Translations under genes and position numbers: made by a program
Notes under the pieces: generated by a model
What the model saw: only the letters and a program-made list of their open reading frames with translations
Told to the model about the DNA's origin: nothing
Database searches by the model: none
Shown: piece by piece, positions 42,954-51,850 of the stretch
How positions within the stretch are numbered: position 1 is the first letter of the stretch
How the letters are laid out: every line of letters begins with the position of its first letter
Assembly: GCF_000828475.1 (NCBI RefSeq)
Contig: NZ_AP014648.1
Span: 1 to 64,000 of the forward strand
Source: Methyloceanibacter caenitepidi
GTDB taxonomy: Bacteria > Pseudomonadota > Alphaproteobacteria > Rhizobiales > Methyloligellaceae
DNA length: 64,000 bases
Direction of reading: 5' to 3'

Positions 42954-44525
42954 TCAGCGAATCCAGTCGATGGCAGTGTAGATCAGCGCGGCAATGCCCG
43001 CGGCGCAGGGAACCGTGACCGCCCACGTCGCCACGATGCCGATGACATGCGAACGCCGCACAAGTTTGCGGCGGCGCATCTCATCCGGCGTCGCAGGGAC
43101 CGCGGACGCCGCACGGCGTCCCTTCCTCGTCAGGATGTAATAGCGCCGGCGGCGGCTATAACGCGCCGCGTACTCGCGAAAGAAGCCGATGCCGAACACG
43201 GCACCGACTACGGTCTGCGTCGTCGACACGGGCATCCCGAGCTCGGAGGCGACAAGGACCGTGAGAGCGGCCGCCAGCGCCACGCAAAAGGCCCGCATCG
43301 GATTCATTCTCGTGATTTGCTCACCCACAACCCGGACGATTCTCGGTCCGAACAGGAACAGGCCGAGACTGATACCGACCGCACCGATGAGCATGACCCA
43401 CAGAGGAACGCCTGCCACGCCCAACAGTTGAGGTTGACCGACGTTCTCCAGCACGGCTGCGAGAGGCGCCACCGCATTTGCAACGTCGTTCGAGCCATGG
43501 GCGAAGGAGAGAAGACAGGCCGCGAAGATGAGCGGTGGACGGAACATCTGCCGCACGTTTTGATTGCGGTTCTCCATACCCTCGGACTGGGCATACACCC
43601 AAGGCCCCGCAAGCAGATAGACAATCCCGAAAACTGGCACGCTCACGAGCAAGACCACGTGATGCCCCAAGCCCCAAATTTCACCGAAGACATTCAGCGA
43701 GATGAAGGCAAAGAAGACCGCCGCCATGAGCGCAACGAGAACGGGCACCCATCGACGCACCGCGGCGATCTTGTCTGGCTTGTAGATCATGTTGATCTCG
43801 ATGAAGGCGACGAGACAGGCCGCGATGAGAGCGCCGGCAAGCGGCGACAACATCCAAGCCACAAAGACCTCCGCCACCACACGCCAGTCGACCGCTGACG
43901 CTCCAAGCCCGATGAGCCCCGCACCGAGAACGCCGCCGACAATCGCGTGGGTCGTCGAGATGGGGGCGCCAACATAGGTGGCCAGGTGCACCCAAAGGGC
44001 CGCGGCCAGCATGGCCGACATCATGGCCCAGACGAAGACATCCGTGTTCGGCAGAAGTGTCGGATCGATTAAGCCCTCCGAGATGGTCTCGACCACGTTG
44101 TCGCCCGCGATCAGCGCACCGGCGCATTCGAACACGGCCGCGAGCGCGAGCGCCCCCGTCATGGTGAGTGCGCGCGCTCCCACTGCCGGGCCGACATTGT
44201 TCGCCACGTCGTTGGCGCCGATCGTCAGCGCCAGGTAGCCGCCGATCACTGCGGCAAGAGCCAGCACCAGGCCCGTTTGACCGGCCACGGAGTGGCTGTC
44301 CGCGAGGAGCGCGGCAGCCAGCAAAAAGGCGAATGTTGCCGCCAAGGCGGTGTAATTGCGGGAGGCCGCGCGCGTCGCCTCCTCGAGCCGCTCGATCTTG
44401 CGGAGGTCCTTATCCAGCGGCGTGCCCGGCTCAAGCGGACGGCGGCGGAACGAGGTGGCGCCGACCCGCGACCGGACCACCCGGTCCGCTCGTTTTCTCT
44501 TGGCGCCGTTTCCCTTTTCCCCCAT
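42954..44525 (-). CDS. pit: Inorganic phosphate transporter, Pit family
   Basis: Low-affinity metal-phosphate symporter of 523 residues. It has the duplicated PHO-4 motifs GANDVANNVGPAVGARALT near residue 103 and GSNDVANAVAPLAAV near residue 343, GAPISTTHAIVGGVLGAG near residue 188 and MPVSTTQTVVGAVFGIGF near residue 433, with about ten to twelve helices and a large middle loop. A basic N-terminus of about 45 residues precedes the first helix. It ends 25 bp before the lipid-synthesis genes on the same strand, so phosphate uptake and phospholipid genes may share a transcript. Confidence 0.93.
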   Translation of the reverse strand: MGEKGNGAKRKRADRVVRSRVGATSFRRRPLEPGTPLDKDLRKIERLEEATRAASRNYTALAATFAFLLAAALLADSHSVAGQTGLVLALAAVIGGYLALTIGANDVANNVGPAVGARALTMTGALALAAVFECAGALIAGDNVVETISEGLIDPTLLPNTDVFVWAMMSAMLAAALWVHLATYVGAPISTTHAIVGGVLGAGLIGLGASAVDWRVVAEVFVAWMLSPLAGALIAACLVAFIEINMIYKPDKIAAVRRWVPVLVALMAAVFFAFISLNVFGEIWGLGHHVVLLVSVPVFGIVYLLAGPWVYAQSEGMENRNQNVRQMFRPPLIFAACLLSFAHGSNDVANAVAPLAAVLENVGQPQLLGVAGVPLWVMLIGAVGISLGLFLFGPRIVRVVGEQITRMNPMRAFCVALAAALTVLVASELGMPVSTTQTVVGAVFGIGFFREYAARYSRRRRYYILTRKGRRAASAVPATPDEMRRRKLVRRSHVIGIVATWAVTVPCAAGIAALIYTAIDWIR

Positions 44526-44646
44526 GCACCCCTACCCCCAGCCGGGCCAATCCATCCATCTGGGCATTCGAGCAGGCAGACTCAATGACCTCGCGATGAC
44601 CTCTCGGCACGGCGTGAGACGACATCCCCCCCGCCGTCTCGGGTGC

Positions 44647-45069
44647 CTACGCGGCCTTGAGATGGAAAACGCTGCGCAACAATGACGCCAGTTCGGCGTC
44701 CGCGACAAGTGAAGCCGCTTCATCCGGCGAGACCCAACGAACCCTTCGGGAATTCTTTTCCTGCCAGTCCGCCTCATGCGTCTTGACGCTGAGCCGGTAT
44801 ACGTCGACGACGCATTTCGCCCACGAATAGAAATGCAGCCGCTTGGTATAGGTGTAGGAACCGATCGGCGTCTTGTCGATCTTGCCGGTGACCCCCGCCT
44901 CCTCCAAGGCCTCCGTCAAAGCCAAGTCGCTGTCGGGCACGCCTTGCTTCGGCCATCCTCTCGGGATTGTCCAGCGGCCGCGGCCGCGCGTGGTGATGAG
45001 GAGCACCCGCGGACCGTCCGGGGTCTCGGCAACAGGCAACGCCGCGATTTGTTTCAATGGCTCGCTCAT
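44647..45069 (-). CDS. Nudix hydrolase
   Basis: A 140-residue Nudix-fold protein. The Nudix box is GWPKQGVPDSDLALTEALEEAGV: the initial G and the metal-binding E..EE are kept, but the usual first Glu and Arg are Val and Thr. This GWP variant resembles the alphaproteobacterial diphosphoinositol-polyphosphate-like group. Its substrate, some nucleoside or polyphosphate diphosphate, is unknown. The start overlaps the arylesterase stop as ATGA, so it is translated from the arylesterase message. Confidence 0.88.
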   Translation of the reverse strand: MSEPLKQIAALPVAETPDGPRVLLITTRGRGRWTIPRGWPKQGVPDSDLALTEALEEAGVTGKIDKTPIGSYTYTKRLHFYSWAKCVVDVYRLSVKTHEADWQEKNSRRVRWVSPDEAASLVADAELASLLRSVFHLKAA

Positions 45070-45740
45070 CCGTCCTCGTCTACTTGGGACGCATCCAACA
45101 ACGCCTCGACCTGGGGCAAGATCTTATCAACGATGACGGTGACACCCTTGCCGTTCGGGTGAATTCCGTCCTTCTGCATCAATTGCGCGTTGAGCGCGAC
45201 CCCCTCGAGGAAGAAGGGATACAGGGGGACACTATACCGCGCGGCCAGGTCCGGATAAATCGCGCCGAACTCCGTTACGTACTGTTTCCCCAAGTTGCGC
45301 GGCGCTTCCATCCCTGCCAACAAAACAGGCAGATTCTTTTCTTGGATCTTCTCCAGGATCTTGGCCAGCGCCACCTTGGTGGCATCGGGCGGCAGCCCCT
45401 GCAGCGCATCGTTGCCGCCCAACTCGACGATGACCACGTCCGTCTCCTCGCCCAGCGCCCAGTCGAGCCGCCGCAAGGCCGCACCCGCCGTGTCGCCGGA
45501 CACGCCGGCATTGACCACACGAACCTTGTGACCCCGCTTTCGCAACGCCGTTTCGAGTTGCGATGGGAACGCTTCGTCGTTCGGCAGACCGTAGCCCGAT
45601 GTCAGGCTGTCTCCGAAGGCGACAATGACGGCCTCGTCTTGTTCGGCATGTCCCTTGTCGGAAAGGCAAACCGTACCGATCCATACCGCTGCGACTACCG
45701 TACCGAGGTGGCGAAGACGAAGTTTTGCGCGTTTCATCAT
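45066..45740 (-). CDS. Arylesterase / GDSL lipase (TesA-like)
   Basis: A 224-residue exported SGNH hydrolase. A basic N-terminus and hydrophobic stretch (VVAAVWIGTVCLS) form a signal or anchor. Block I is AFGDSLTSGYGLP near residue 42 with the catalytic Ser, GGNDALQGLPP gives the block III Asn, and DGIHPNGKG near residue 194 the Asp/His pair. Substrates are short acyl esters or thioesters in relatives such as TesA. It diverges from the YbbA/YbbP-like transporter, a very common pairing. Confidence 0.92.
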   Translation of the reverse strand: MMKRAKLRLRHLGTVVAAVWIGTVCLSDKGHAEQDEAVIVAFGDSLTSGYGLPNDEAFPSQLETALRKRGHKVRVVNAGVSGDTAGAALRRLDWALGEETDVVIVELGGNDALQGLPPDATKVALAKILEKIQEKNLPVLLAGMEAPRNLGKQYVTEFGAIYPDLAARYSVPLYPFFLEGVALNAQLMQKDGIHPNGKGVTVIVDKILPQVEALLDASQVDEDG

Positions 45741-45841
45741 TTCGACCTGTTTGGCCCTACTCTATGCCGTTACGGTGCGTGACCGCTCGATCGGGCTCGC
45801 ATTCACAAAGACGCAATGACATTCCGAGACCTTTTCCGATC

Positions 45842-46558
45842 ATGGACCAGACCCTGAGACAGCCCCAGGCGATAGAGCTTGAAGACGTTCATGTCACGCT
45901 TCCATCGCGCGCGGGCGCCGTGGCGATTCTGCGCGGCATCGACCTAGACGTCTCGTTGGGCGAAGCTGTGGCGGTTATCGGCCCGAGCGGCTCGGGCAAG
46001 TCGACGCTTTTGATGGTCACGGCGGGCCTCGAACGTGCCACATCCGGACGCGTGGCCGTCGCCGGTAAGGACCTAGGCACGCTCGATGAAGATGGCTTGG
46101 CCCGCCTCCGCGCCAACAAGATCGGGATCGTCTTTCAGTCCTTCCATCTCGTCCCCACCATGACCGCCATCGAGAATGTGGCGCTGCCGATGGAATTTCT
46201 CGGCAAGGACGATGCGATGGACGCCGCCCGAGACGCGCTCGAAGAGGTCGGGCTCTCCCATCGGACAACGCATTTCCCGGGACAACTGTCCGGCGGCGAG
46301 CAGCAGCGGGTCGCCATCGCGCGCGCGCTGTCCACGCGGCCGACCCTCATCCTCGCCGACGAACCCACCGGCAATCTGGACCTTTCGACGGGCGCGCTCG
46401 TGATGGATCTGCTCTTCACGCTGAAAGAGCGGACGGGCGCCACGCTGCTTCTGATCACCCACGACCGCGAACTCGCCACGCGCTGTGACCGCATCGTGAG
46501 CGTTGCGGATGGGCGGATTGTGGACGACGGCGCGCCGGTGAGCGCAAGCGCATCGTGA
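45842..46558 (+). CDS. ABC transporter ATP-binding protein (YbbA/LolD-like)
   Basis: A 238-residue ATPase of the MacB/LolD superfamily. Walker A GPSGSGKSTLL near residue 47, Q-loop in GIVFQSFHLVPTM, signature LSGGEQQRVAIARAL, Walker B LILADEPTGNLD and switch His in LITHDREL. The ATG at 45842 starts the homology. The frame is open 39 codons further up, but that lies in the divergent promoter region. Its stop overlaps the permease start as GTGA. Works with the next gene. Confidence 0.92.
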   Translation: MDQTLRQPQAIELEDVHVTLPSRAGAVAILRGIDLDVSLGEAVAVIGPSGSGKSTLLMVTAGLERATSGRVAVAGKDLGTLDEDGLARLRANKIGIVFQSFHLVPTMTAIENVALPMEFLGKDDAMDAARDALEEVGLSHRTTHFPGQLSGGEQQRVAIARALSTRPTLILADEPTGNLDLSTGALVMDLLFTLKERTGATLLLITHDRELATRCDRIVSVADGRIVDDGAPVSASAS

Positions 46559-49131
46559 CGGCCCAAGCAACACTCGCCGATACGCCGTCCTCGTCCGGCA
46601 GCGGCTCTCTGGCCTTAAAGATTGCTTTGCGCGAATTGCGCGCAGGCGCGGGCGGGCTCGCGGTATTTGTTCTGTGCATCGCCCTTGGCGTGGCCGCCGT
46701 CGCCGCGATCGGATCGCTGGCCGCCTCCTTCGACAAGGCCCTCGCCAATCAGGGACGGCTGCTGATTGGCGGCGATCTGTCTTTCGAGGTCATTCACCGC
46801 CAGGCCACGGCCGAGGAGTCCGCGGCACTCCACGACCTCGGCCAGGTCTCCGCGTCCGCAAGCTTCCGCGCCATGGCCCGCGGCTTGGACGGCAAAAGCG
46901 CGCTGACCGAGGTGAAGGCCGTGGATGGCGCGTACCCTCTTTACGGCGAGGTGAACGTGATCGAGCCGGGGGATCTCGGGGCCGCCTGGCAGGAACAAAA
47001 CACGGTGCTGGTGGAGCCGGTCCTGCTGGAGCGGCTTGGGCTCGAGATCGGCGACACGCTGAAGATCGGCGAAGCCACGACGAAGGTTGCCGGCACGCTC
47101 GGTCAGCAGCCCGATCGGCTCGCCGACCGTCTCTCTTACGGTCCAAAGGTCCTGATGTCGCGCGACACACTGGACGAGACCGGGCTCGTGCAGCCCGGCA
47201 GCCTCATCCGCTGGACCTATCGCGTGAAGCTGCCGAACGACGCGGGCACGGATCGGAGGAAACTGGAGACCATCCGGAAGGCCATGGAAGCGGCGTTTCC
47301 GCAAAGCGGCTTTGCCATCCGCGACTGGACGGACCCGGCGCCCTCACTCCGGCGCGACGCAAAACGCTTCACCCAGTTCATCAATTTCGTCGGGCTCACA
47401 GCCCTGCTGCTCGGCGGCATTGGCGTCGGCAACGCGATCCAGAGCTACATGGCGAAGAAGCGTGATGTCATCGCCACGTTCAAATGTCTTGGCGCCACCA
47501 GCGGCCTCGTCCTGAAGGTCTACCTGATCCAGGCGGTGATGCTGGCCGGGATCGGCATCGCCATTGGCCTGGCGCTCGGCGCATTCGCGCCGCTGGCGAT
47601 CGCGACACTCTACGAAGACGCGCTGCCGCTGCCGCTTGCCGTCGAGCCTCATCCGATCCCGCTTATCGTCGCCGCACTCGCGGGACTCCTAACCATGGTC
47701 CTGTTCGTGCTGTGGCCCCTGGGCCGTGCCAGCCTCATCTCGCCGGCAAGGCTCATGCGGTCCGGGCTCACGGACGAGCGGACGCGCTCGGCGACACCGT
47801 TCGCGATCGGCTCCGCCGCGGCGGGGCTTGCGCTCTTCGTACTCGCCATCGCCTCGAGCGAGGAGCGGCTCGTCACGGCGGCGATCTCCCTCGGTATCCT
47901 CGTGGCATTCGGGCTGCTTCTCGGATTCGGAATCTTGGTGCAACGCTACGCGGCCAAGCACCGGCGCACGAAGCCCCCATCGGTTGCACTGGCCTGGGCC
48001 AGCATCGGCGCGCCGGGGTCGCTCGCCCGCGCCATCGCCGTCTCGCTCGGCCTCGGCCTCGGGCTCCTGATCGCCGTGGCATTGATCCACGGATCGCTGC
48101 TCGCCGAGATCGAGAGCCATGTGGAGGTCGACGCCCCCGCCTATTACTTCCTCGACGTGGAGCCGGACGACCTCGGGGCGTTCGAAAAGACGGCCAAGAC
48201 CATCGAGCCCGACGCCAAGATGGACAACGCACCCATGCTGCGCGGTCGCATCGTCGAGCTCAAAGGCGTGCCCGTCGAGGAGGCCGAGGTCTCGCCCGAT
48301 ACACGCTGGGTCATCTCCGGCGACCGTGGCCTGACCTATACGGACAGCGTTCCCGGTTCCTCCGAGGTCGAAAAGGGCGAGTGGTGGCCCAAGGCCTATG
48401 ACGGGCCGCCGCTCGTGTCCTTCGACGGCGAACTCGCGCGCGGCCTCGGCCTCGATATCGGCGACATGGTCACCGTCAATATCCTCGGCCGCAATGTGGA
48501 GGCCAAGATCGCCTCCATGCGCAAAATCGACTGGGAATCGCTCGCCATCAACTTCGTCATGGTGTTCTCGCCGAACACGCTTCAGGGTGCGCCGCACCGG
48601 CTGGTTACCACGCTCGAACTGCCGAAGGGCACGGCGCCGGAAACGGAAGCAAAGATCATCCAGGGGCTGGCCGAGCGTTTTCCGCTGGTGACGGCCATCA
48701 AGATCGGCGACATCGTCGACGCGGCGAAGTCCATGCTGGCCAAGCTCATGGCCGCGATCAGCGCCACGGCTGGCTTCACCTTGCTGATCGGGGCCGCGGT
48801 GCTCGCAGGCGCTGTCTCCGCCGGCCAGCAGCGCCGGACCTATCTCGCCGTGCTCTATAAGACGCTCGGCGCCACACGGCGGCAGATTCTCGGCGCCGAA
48901 CTCATCGAGTTCGGCTTGCTTGGATTGGCAACCGCCGTTCTAGCCGTCGTCATCGCAACGGTGACGGCCTGGGCCCTTTGCACCTTCGCGTTCGACATCA
49001 CCTTCGTCTTCGACCCGTGGGCGGCCCTGGGAACTGTTGGACTGGCACTTGCTCTGGTCTTGTCGGTCGGGGCCATCACCACGTGGCGCGTGCTTTCGGT
49101 CAAGGCGGCGCCTTATCTGCGGGCGGAGTAG
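46555..49131 (+). CDS. FtsX-like ABC permease (YbbP family)
   Basis: An 858-residue integral membrane protein with two FtsX permease modules. The N-terminal helix (about residues 33-55) is followed by a large extracytoplasmic domain, three helices (about 265-400), two more segments around 420-470, a second extracytoplasmic domain (about 510-730) and three closing helices. This double MacB/LolE-like layout is the YbbP family, whose cargo is unproven and may be lipids or hydrophobic molecules. The start is a GTG overlapping the ATPase stop. Confidence 0.9.
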   Translation: MTAQATLADTPSSSGSGSLALKIALRELRAGAGGLAVFVLCIALGVAAVAAIGSLAASFDKALANQGRLLIGGDLSFEVIHRQATAEESAALHDLGQVSASASFRAMARGLDGKSALTEVKAVDGAYPLYGEVNVIEPGDLGAAWQEQNTVLVEPVLLERLGLEIGDTLKIGEATTKVAGTLGQQPDRLADRLSYGPKVLMSRDTLDETGLVQPGSLIRWTYRVKLPNDAGTDRRKLETIRKAMEAAFPQSGFAIRDWTDPAPSLRRDAKRFTQFINFVGLTALLLGGIGVGNAIQSYMAKKRDVIATFKCLGATSGLVLKVYLIQAVMLAGIGIAIGLALGAFAPLAIATLYEDALPLPLAVEPHPIPLIVAALAGLLTMVLFVLWPLGRASLISPARLMRSGLTDERTRSATPFAIGSAAAGLALFVLAIASSEERLVTAAISLGILVAFGLLLGFGILVQRYAAKHRRTKPPSVALAWASIGAPGSLARAIAVSLGLGLGLLIAVALIHGSLLAEIESHVEVDAPAYYFLDVEPDDLGAFEKTAKTIEPDAKMDNAPMLRGRIVELKGVPVEEAEVSPDTRWVISGDRGLTYTDSVPGSSEVEKGEWWPKAYDGPPLVSFDGELARGLGLDIGDMVTVNILGRNVEAKIASMRKIDWESLAINFVMVFSPNTLQGAPHRLVTTLELPKGTAPETEAKIIQGLAERFPLVTAIKIGDIVDAAKSMLAKLMAAISATAGFTLLIGAAVLAGAVSAGQQRRTYLAVLYKTLGATRRQILGAELIEFGLLGLATAVLAVVIATVTAWALCTFAFDITFVFDPWAALGTVGLALALVLSVGAITTWRVLSVKAAPYLRAE

Positions 49132-49301
49132 AGCGGCGACGTGATCGGAAAACGGCGGGAAACTGATAGAAGCTTCCGATTGCCCGGTCACGATCCCATC
49201 ATCTTGCGGAAATAGCCTGAAACCCCCATATTTCACGCAAATGCGGCGTTGGCCGCGACGAACTACGACCAACGAAACAACGGAACAAAGGACCCAATTT
49301 C

Positions 49302-50060
49302 ATGGCGGAACTCGAAAGACGTTATGAGCAGACGGTTGGACGCGCCGATGCCGGCGTGATCGACCAGGGGCTTCGCGCCTACATGCTCCGCGTCTACAAC
49401 TACATGGCCTCCGGCGTGGCCATCACCGGCGTGGTTGCCTATGCGGTTTACGCAATGTCGGTGGTGACGGGTGCGGACGGCTCCATCACCGGACTCACCT
49501 CGTTCGGCAACCTTATGTTTGCCAGCGCGTTCAAATGGGTCGTGATCTTCGCACCGCTGGCGATGGTGTTCTTCCTGTCCTTCAAGATCCAGACCCTAAA
49601 CGTCGGTACGGCGCAGATGCTGTTCTGGCTATTCGCGGCGCTCATGGGCGCATCGATCTCGTCGATCTTCCTCGTCTATGCTGGCGAGAGCATCGCGCGG
49701 GTGTTCTTCATCACGGCCGCAGCCTTCGGCGCGCTGTCCTTGTGGGGCTACACCACGAAGAAGGACATTTCCGGCTGGGGCTCCTTCCTGTTCATGGGCC
49801 TGATCGGCATCATCATCGCCTCGCTCGTGAACCTGTTCATCGGCTCCACGGCGCTGCAATTCGCAGTGTCGGTGATCGGTGTGTTGGTGTTCGCCGGCCT
49901 TACCGCCTACGACACTCAGCAGATCAAGGAAATGTACAGCGTCCAGGATGACGGGACCGTCGCCGGTAAGAAGGCTGTGATGGGCGCCCTTCGGCTCTAT
50001 CTGGACTTCATCAACCTGTTCTTGATGCTGCTGCAGCTCTTCGGCTCGAGCCGCAACTAG
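49302..50060 (+). CDS. Bax inhibitor-1/YccA family membrane protein
   Basis: A 252-residue protein with seven hydrophobic helices typical of the BI-1 (TMBIM) family. It starts with a polar YEQTVGRADAGVIDQGLRAYMLRVYNYM stretch, and ends with GLTAYDTQQIKEMY near residue 205 and ALRLYLDFINLFLMLLQLFG, both strong family motifs. Relatives leak protons or calcium and interact with FtsH. A physiological role here is unknown. It is single, with a terminator 44 bp after the stop. Confidence 0.92.
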   Translation: MAELERRYEQTVGRADAGVIDQGLRAYMLRVYNYMASGVAITGVVAYAVYAMSVVTGADGSITGLTSFGNLMFASAFKWVVIFAPLAMVFFLSFKIQTLNVGTAQMLFWLFAALMGASISSIFLVYAGESIARVFFITAAAFGALSLWGYTTKKDISGWGSFLFMGLIGIIIASLVNLFIGSTALQFAVSVIGVLVFAGLTAYDTQQIKEMYSVQDDGTVAGKKAVMGALRLYLDFINLFLMLLQLFGSSRN

Positions 50061-50103
50061 GACGCGCCAGCCGGATTGCAGGCGGTAGACTTCGAACGAC
50101 ATG

Positions 50104-50132
50104 AGGCCCCGGCGACCCGCCGGGGCCTTTTT
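50104..50132 (+). terminator. Intrinsic terminator of the BI-1 gene
   Basis: AGGCCCCGGC (50104-50113) pairs perfectly with GCCGGGGCCT (50119-50128) over a five-base loop, followed by a TTTTT run. It is 44 bp after the stop codon. Confidence 0.92.
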
Positions 50133-50306
50133 CGTTGAAAAATCAGTGGTTGCGCGAATCGAGCGCTTCGCGCGGGCAGAGCCTTGAAAAACCGCCAATC
50201 GTCGCCAGATTCCGAATTCGCGACGGGCATCCCTCCCCGGCGCGAGGTTCCCCCCGTACGGAACCGGAGAAGCCCCGAGTCCCCCCGTCTCCGGGGCTTC
50301 TCTTTT
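50133..50306 (+). ncRNA. Candidate small RNA ending at a second terminator
   Basis: This gap between convergent genes contains a 7-bp hairpin (GCGCGAA/TTCGCGC, 50152-50173), a 6-bp hairpin (GGTTCC/GGAACC, 50246-50265), and an 11-bp terminator stem (50267-50277 with 50292-50302) followed by TTTT. A possible -35 TTGAAA is at 50183 but the -10 is poor. No plus-strand gene needs this second terminator. It could also be a backup terminator. Confidence 0.25.
50267..50306 (+). terminator. Second intrinsic terminator, no adjacent plus-strand gene
   Basis: GAGAAGCCCCG pairs with CGGGGCTTCTC across a 14-base loop, then TTTT. The T-run is on the plus side only, so it does not obviously serve the convergent DUF2794 gene. 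Confidence 0.75.
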
Positions 50307-50340
50307 GTCCGCTGTCAGAGATTGAGCGGCGAGGCTCGTG

Positions 50341-50724
50341 TCAGGTCACAACCCTCAAACCCTTGTCCAAGGCCCTTAGAACACGGCTCAGATCGTGGCC
50401 GCGCTTGAGGATCAGCCCCGTGGCCGCAACCACGCTGTAGGCGCCCTGGCGCCGTGCCAATTTCGGGGTCTTTTCGATGCGATAGAGGGGCATTTCCGAG
50501 GAGCGCCGGAAGATCGAGAAAACGGCTTTCTCCTTGAGCATGTCGATGGCGTAGTCGCGCCACTCGCCGCTCGCCACCATCCGTCCATAGACACTGAGAA
50601 TCTGGCTGAGTTCCGCACGATCGAAGGCAATGCCTTCGCGCCGCGCCGCCACCTCTGCTCGGTATGATTCGCCGCCGGCCACCCGTGCCAGCGGCAAGAC
50701 TATCGGCTCCGTTTCGCTCAACAC
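50341..50724 (-). CDS. DUF2794 family protein
   Basis: A 127-residue soluble protein matching DUF2794, an alphaproteobacterial family of unknown function. Features are FDRAELSQILSVYGRMVASGEWRDYAIDML, FSIFRRSSEMPLYRIEKTPKLARRQGAYSVV and GLILKRGHDLSRVLRAL near the C-terminus. The fold looks like a compact alpha/beta domain. It lies between DUF1223 and the BI-1 gene, and the ATG at 50724 is preceded by GGAGG-like bases. Confidence 0.88.
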   Translation of the reverse strand: MLSETEPIVLPLARVAGGESYRAEVAARREGIAFDRAELSQILSVYGRMVASGEWRDYAIDMLKEKAVFSIFRRSSEMPLYRIEKTPKLARRQGAYSVVAATGLILKRGHDLSRVLRALDKGLRVVT

Positions 50725-51046
50725 GCGCCTCCTGTGACGGAACCGTCATGATGACCGTGCGGCAGACGAATTTCAAGCAACTCCCGCGCCTAAGGTGCGG
50801 CCCCGTACCTGTAACAAAACGTAACAGAAATCACAGTTCCGCCCCGTTTCAGTCAACCGCACGCCCCAGAAATCCTTAGGATATCGAAAGTTGCCTTATG
50901 GCCCGGTCCTAGTCGAGGGATCTCGGAATATCAGCCCCCCAGCCCCCCGGGGTCTTTCGCGGGGGCCGGGCCGTTGTTTTCAGTGGCACTACAAAGGGCC
51001 GGCTAACGCCGGTCCTTTGTTTTTGGGGCCAGGGGATCCCGACGTC
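50725..51046. other. 322-bp gap with structured 3' part
   Basis: This stretch lies between the start of the DUF2794 gene and the end of the DUF1223 gene. I see no supported protein. The first 150 bases must hold the DUF2794 promoter. The last 100 contain a C/G-rich hairpin (GCCCCC 50942-50947 with GGGGGC 50961-50966) and a strong plus-strand terminator at 50991-51024, compatible with a small plus-strand transcript starting somewhere around 50850-50900. Confidence 0.5.
50991..51024 (+). terminator. Intrinsic terminator of an unknown plus-strand transcript
   Basis: ACAAAGGGCCGGC pairs with GCCGGTCCTTTGT (13 pairs, one G-U) over the tetraloop TAAC, followed by TTTTT. The T-run lies only on the plus side, although the neighbouring genes on both sides are on the minus strand. 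Confidence 0.8.
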
Positions 51047-51850
51047 TTATTGAGGTTTCGGTTCGAACATCGCGGCGCCGAGGACGGGCCCCGCGCCTTC
51101 CACCTGCAGCAGCGATACAAGGCAGTCGCCGCCGATGCCGTGTAGATCCTTCAGCGGCAAGCGCAGTGTCGTCGGCTCACCCTTCCACATTCCCACGGGC
51201 ATCAGTTCGCGCACCGGATGCGTGTAGGTGATCGTTTCGCCGCGGTTTTCGCCGCGCGTGATCTTCACCGTCTCCTTGTCCTTCGCCACCGCCAGCCAAA
51301 CTGTCGCCTGACGCATGTCGGACTTCTCGGGCGCGCGCCCGATGTCGACCAACAGACTGTCGCCTTCCGCGCGCATCGTCATGGGCACCTTCACATCCCT
51401 TAGCCGCCGCTCCGCGTTTCGGATGGCCATCTCGATAGCCGCTTCGTTGGCGCCGTTCACATGGTCGATGCCGTCCACAACGACCTGCGGCGTGTAGACC
51501 TTGCCGTCGCCGCGCGCCATCGCATAGTCGCGCTGCCGATCGCTGTTCTCGGGGCTGGAAAGCGTGTCGTGCCAGCCGAGATAATTCCAATAGTCCACGG
51601 AGAATGACAGCGTGATCACGCCCGGCTTGTTCTTCAGCTGGGTCAACAAGGCATCAGCCGGCGGGCAGGAGGAGCAGCCCTGGCTGGTGAAGAGTTCAAG
51701 TAGAACCGGAGCGCTCCCCTCACTAGGTGTCTGAATAGCACCGGCGTCTTCGGCGTGGCCGACGGTGGATGCGGTCCCAAAACCCAAAAGGGCGAAAGCG
51801 AGTGCGCCGCCGGCCCGCAGAAGGGGTCTTCTGGAAATGGCAATCTTCAT
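51047..51850 (-). CDS. DUF1223 family thioredoxin-like exported protein
   Basis: A 267-residue protein with an N-terminal signal (RRPLLRAGGALAFALLGFGTA, possibly Tat-type since RR precedes it) and a DUF1223 domain. The domain holds LLELFTSQGCSSCPPADALL near residue 50, with a CSSC redox-like pair, then the DYWNYLGWHDTLSSPENSDRQRDYA block and YTPQVVVDGIDHVNGAN. The fold resembles thioredoxin, but the redox role is unproven. The start is taken at the ATG at 51850, four codons inside the open frame. acnA lies just upstream on the same strand. Confidence 0.88.
   Translation of the reverse strand: MKIAISRRPLLRAGGALAFALLGFGTASTVGHAEDAGAIQTPSEGSAPVLLELFTSQGCSSCPPADALLTQLKNKPGVITLSFSVDYWNYLGWHDTLSSPENSDRQRDYAMARGDGKVYTPQVVVDGIDHVNGANEAAIEMAIRNAERRLRDVKVPMTMRAEGDSLLVDIGRAPEKSDMRQATVWLAVAKDKETVKITRGENRGETITYTHPVRELMPVGMWKGEPTTLRLPLKDLHGIGGDCLVSLLQVEGAGPVLGAAMFEPKPQ

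Noticed and set aside
44647..45069. Inactive Nudix protein because of Val and Thr in the Nudix box
   Set aside because: The metal-binding Glu residues of the EExxEE part are kept and I recall the same GWP variant in related genomes, so degeneration is not supported.
50891..51145. 84-codon plus-strand ORF in the DUF2794/DUF1223 gap
   Set aside because: Runs into the antisense of DUF1223, Pro/Gly/Arg-rich, no ribosome site, and the intrinsic terminator at 50991-51024 lies inside it.
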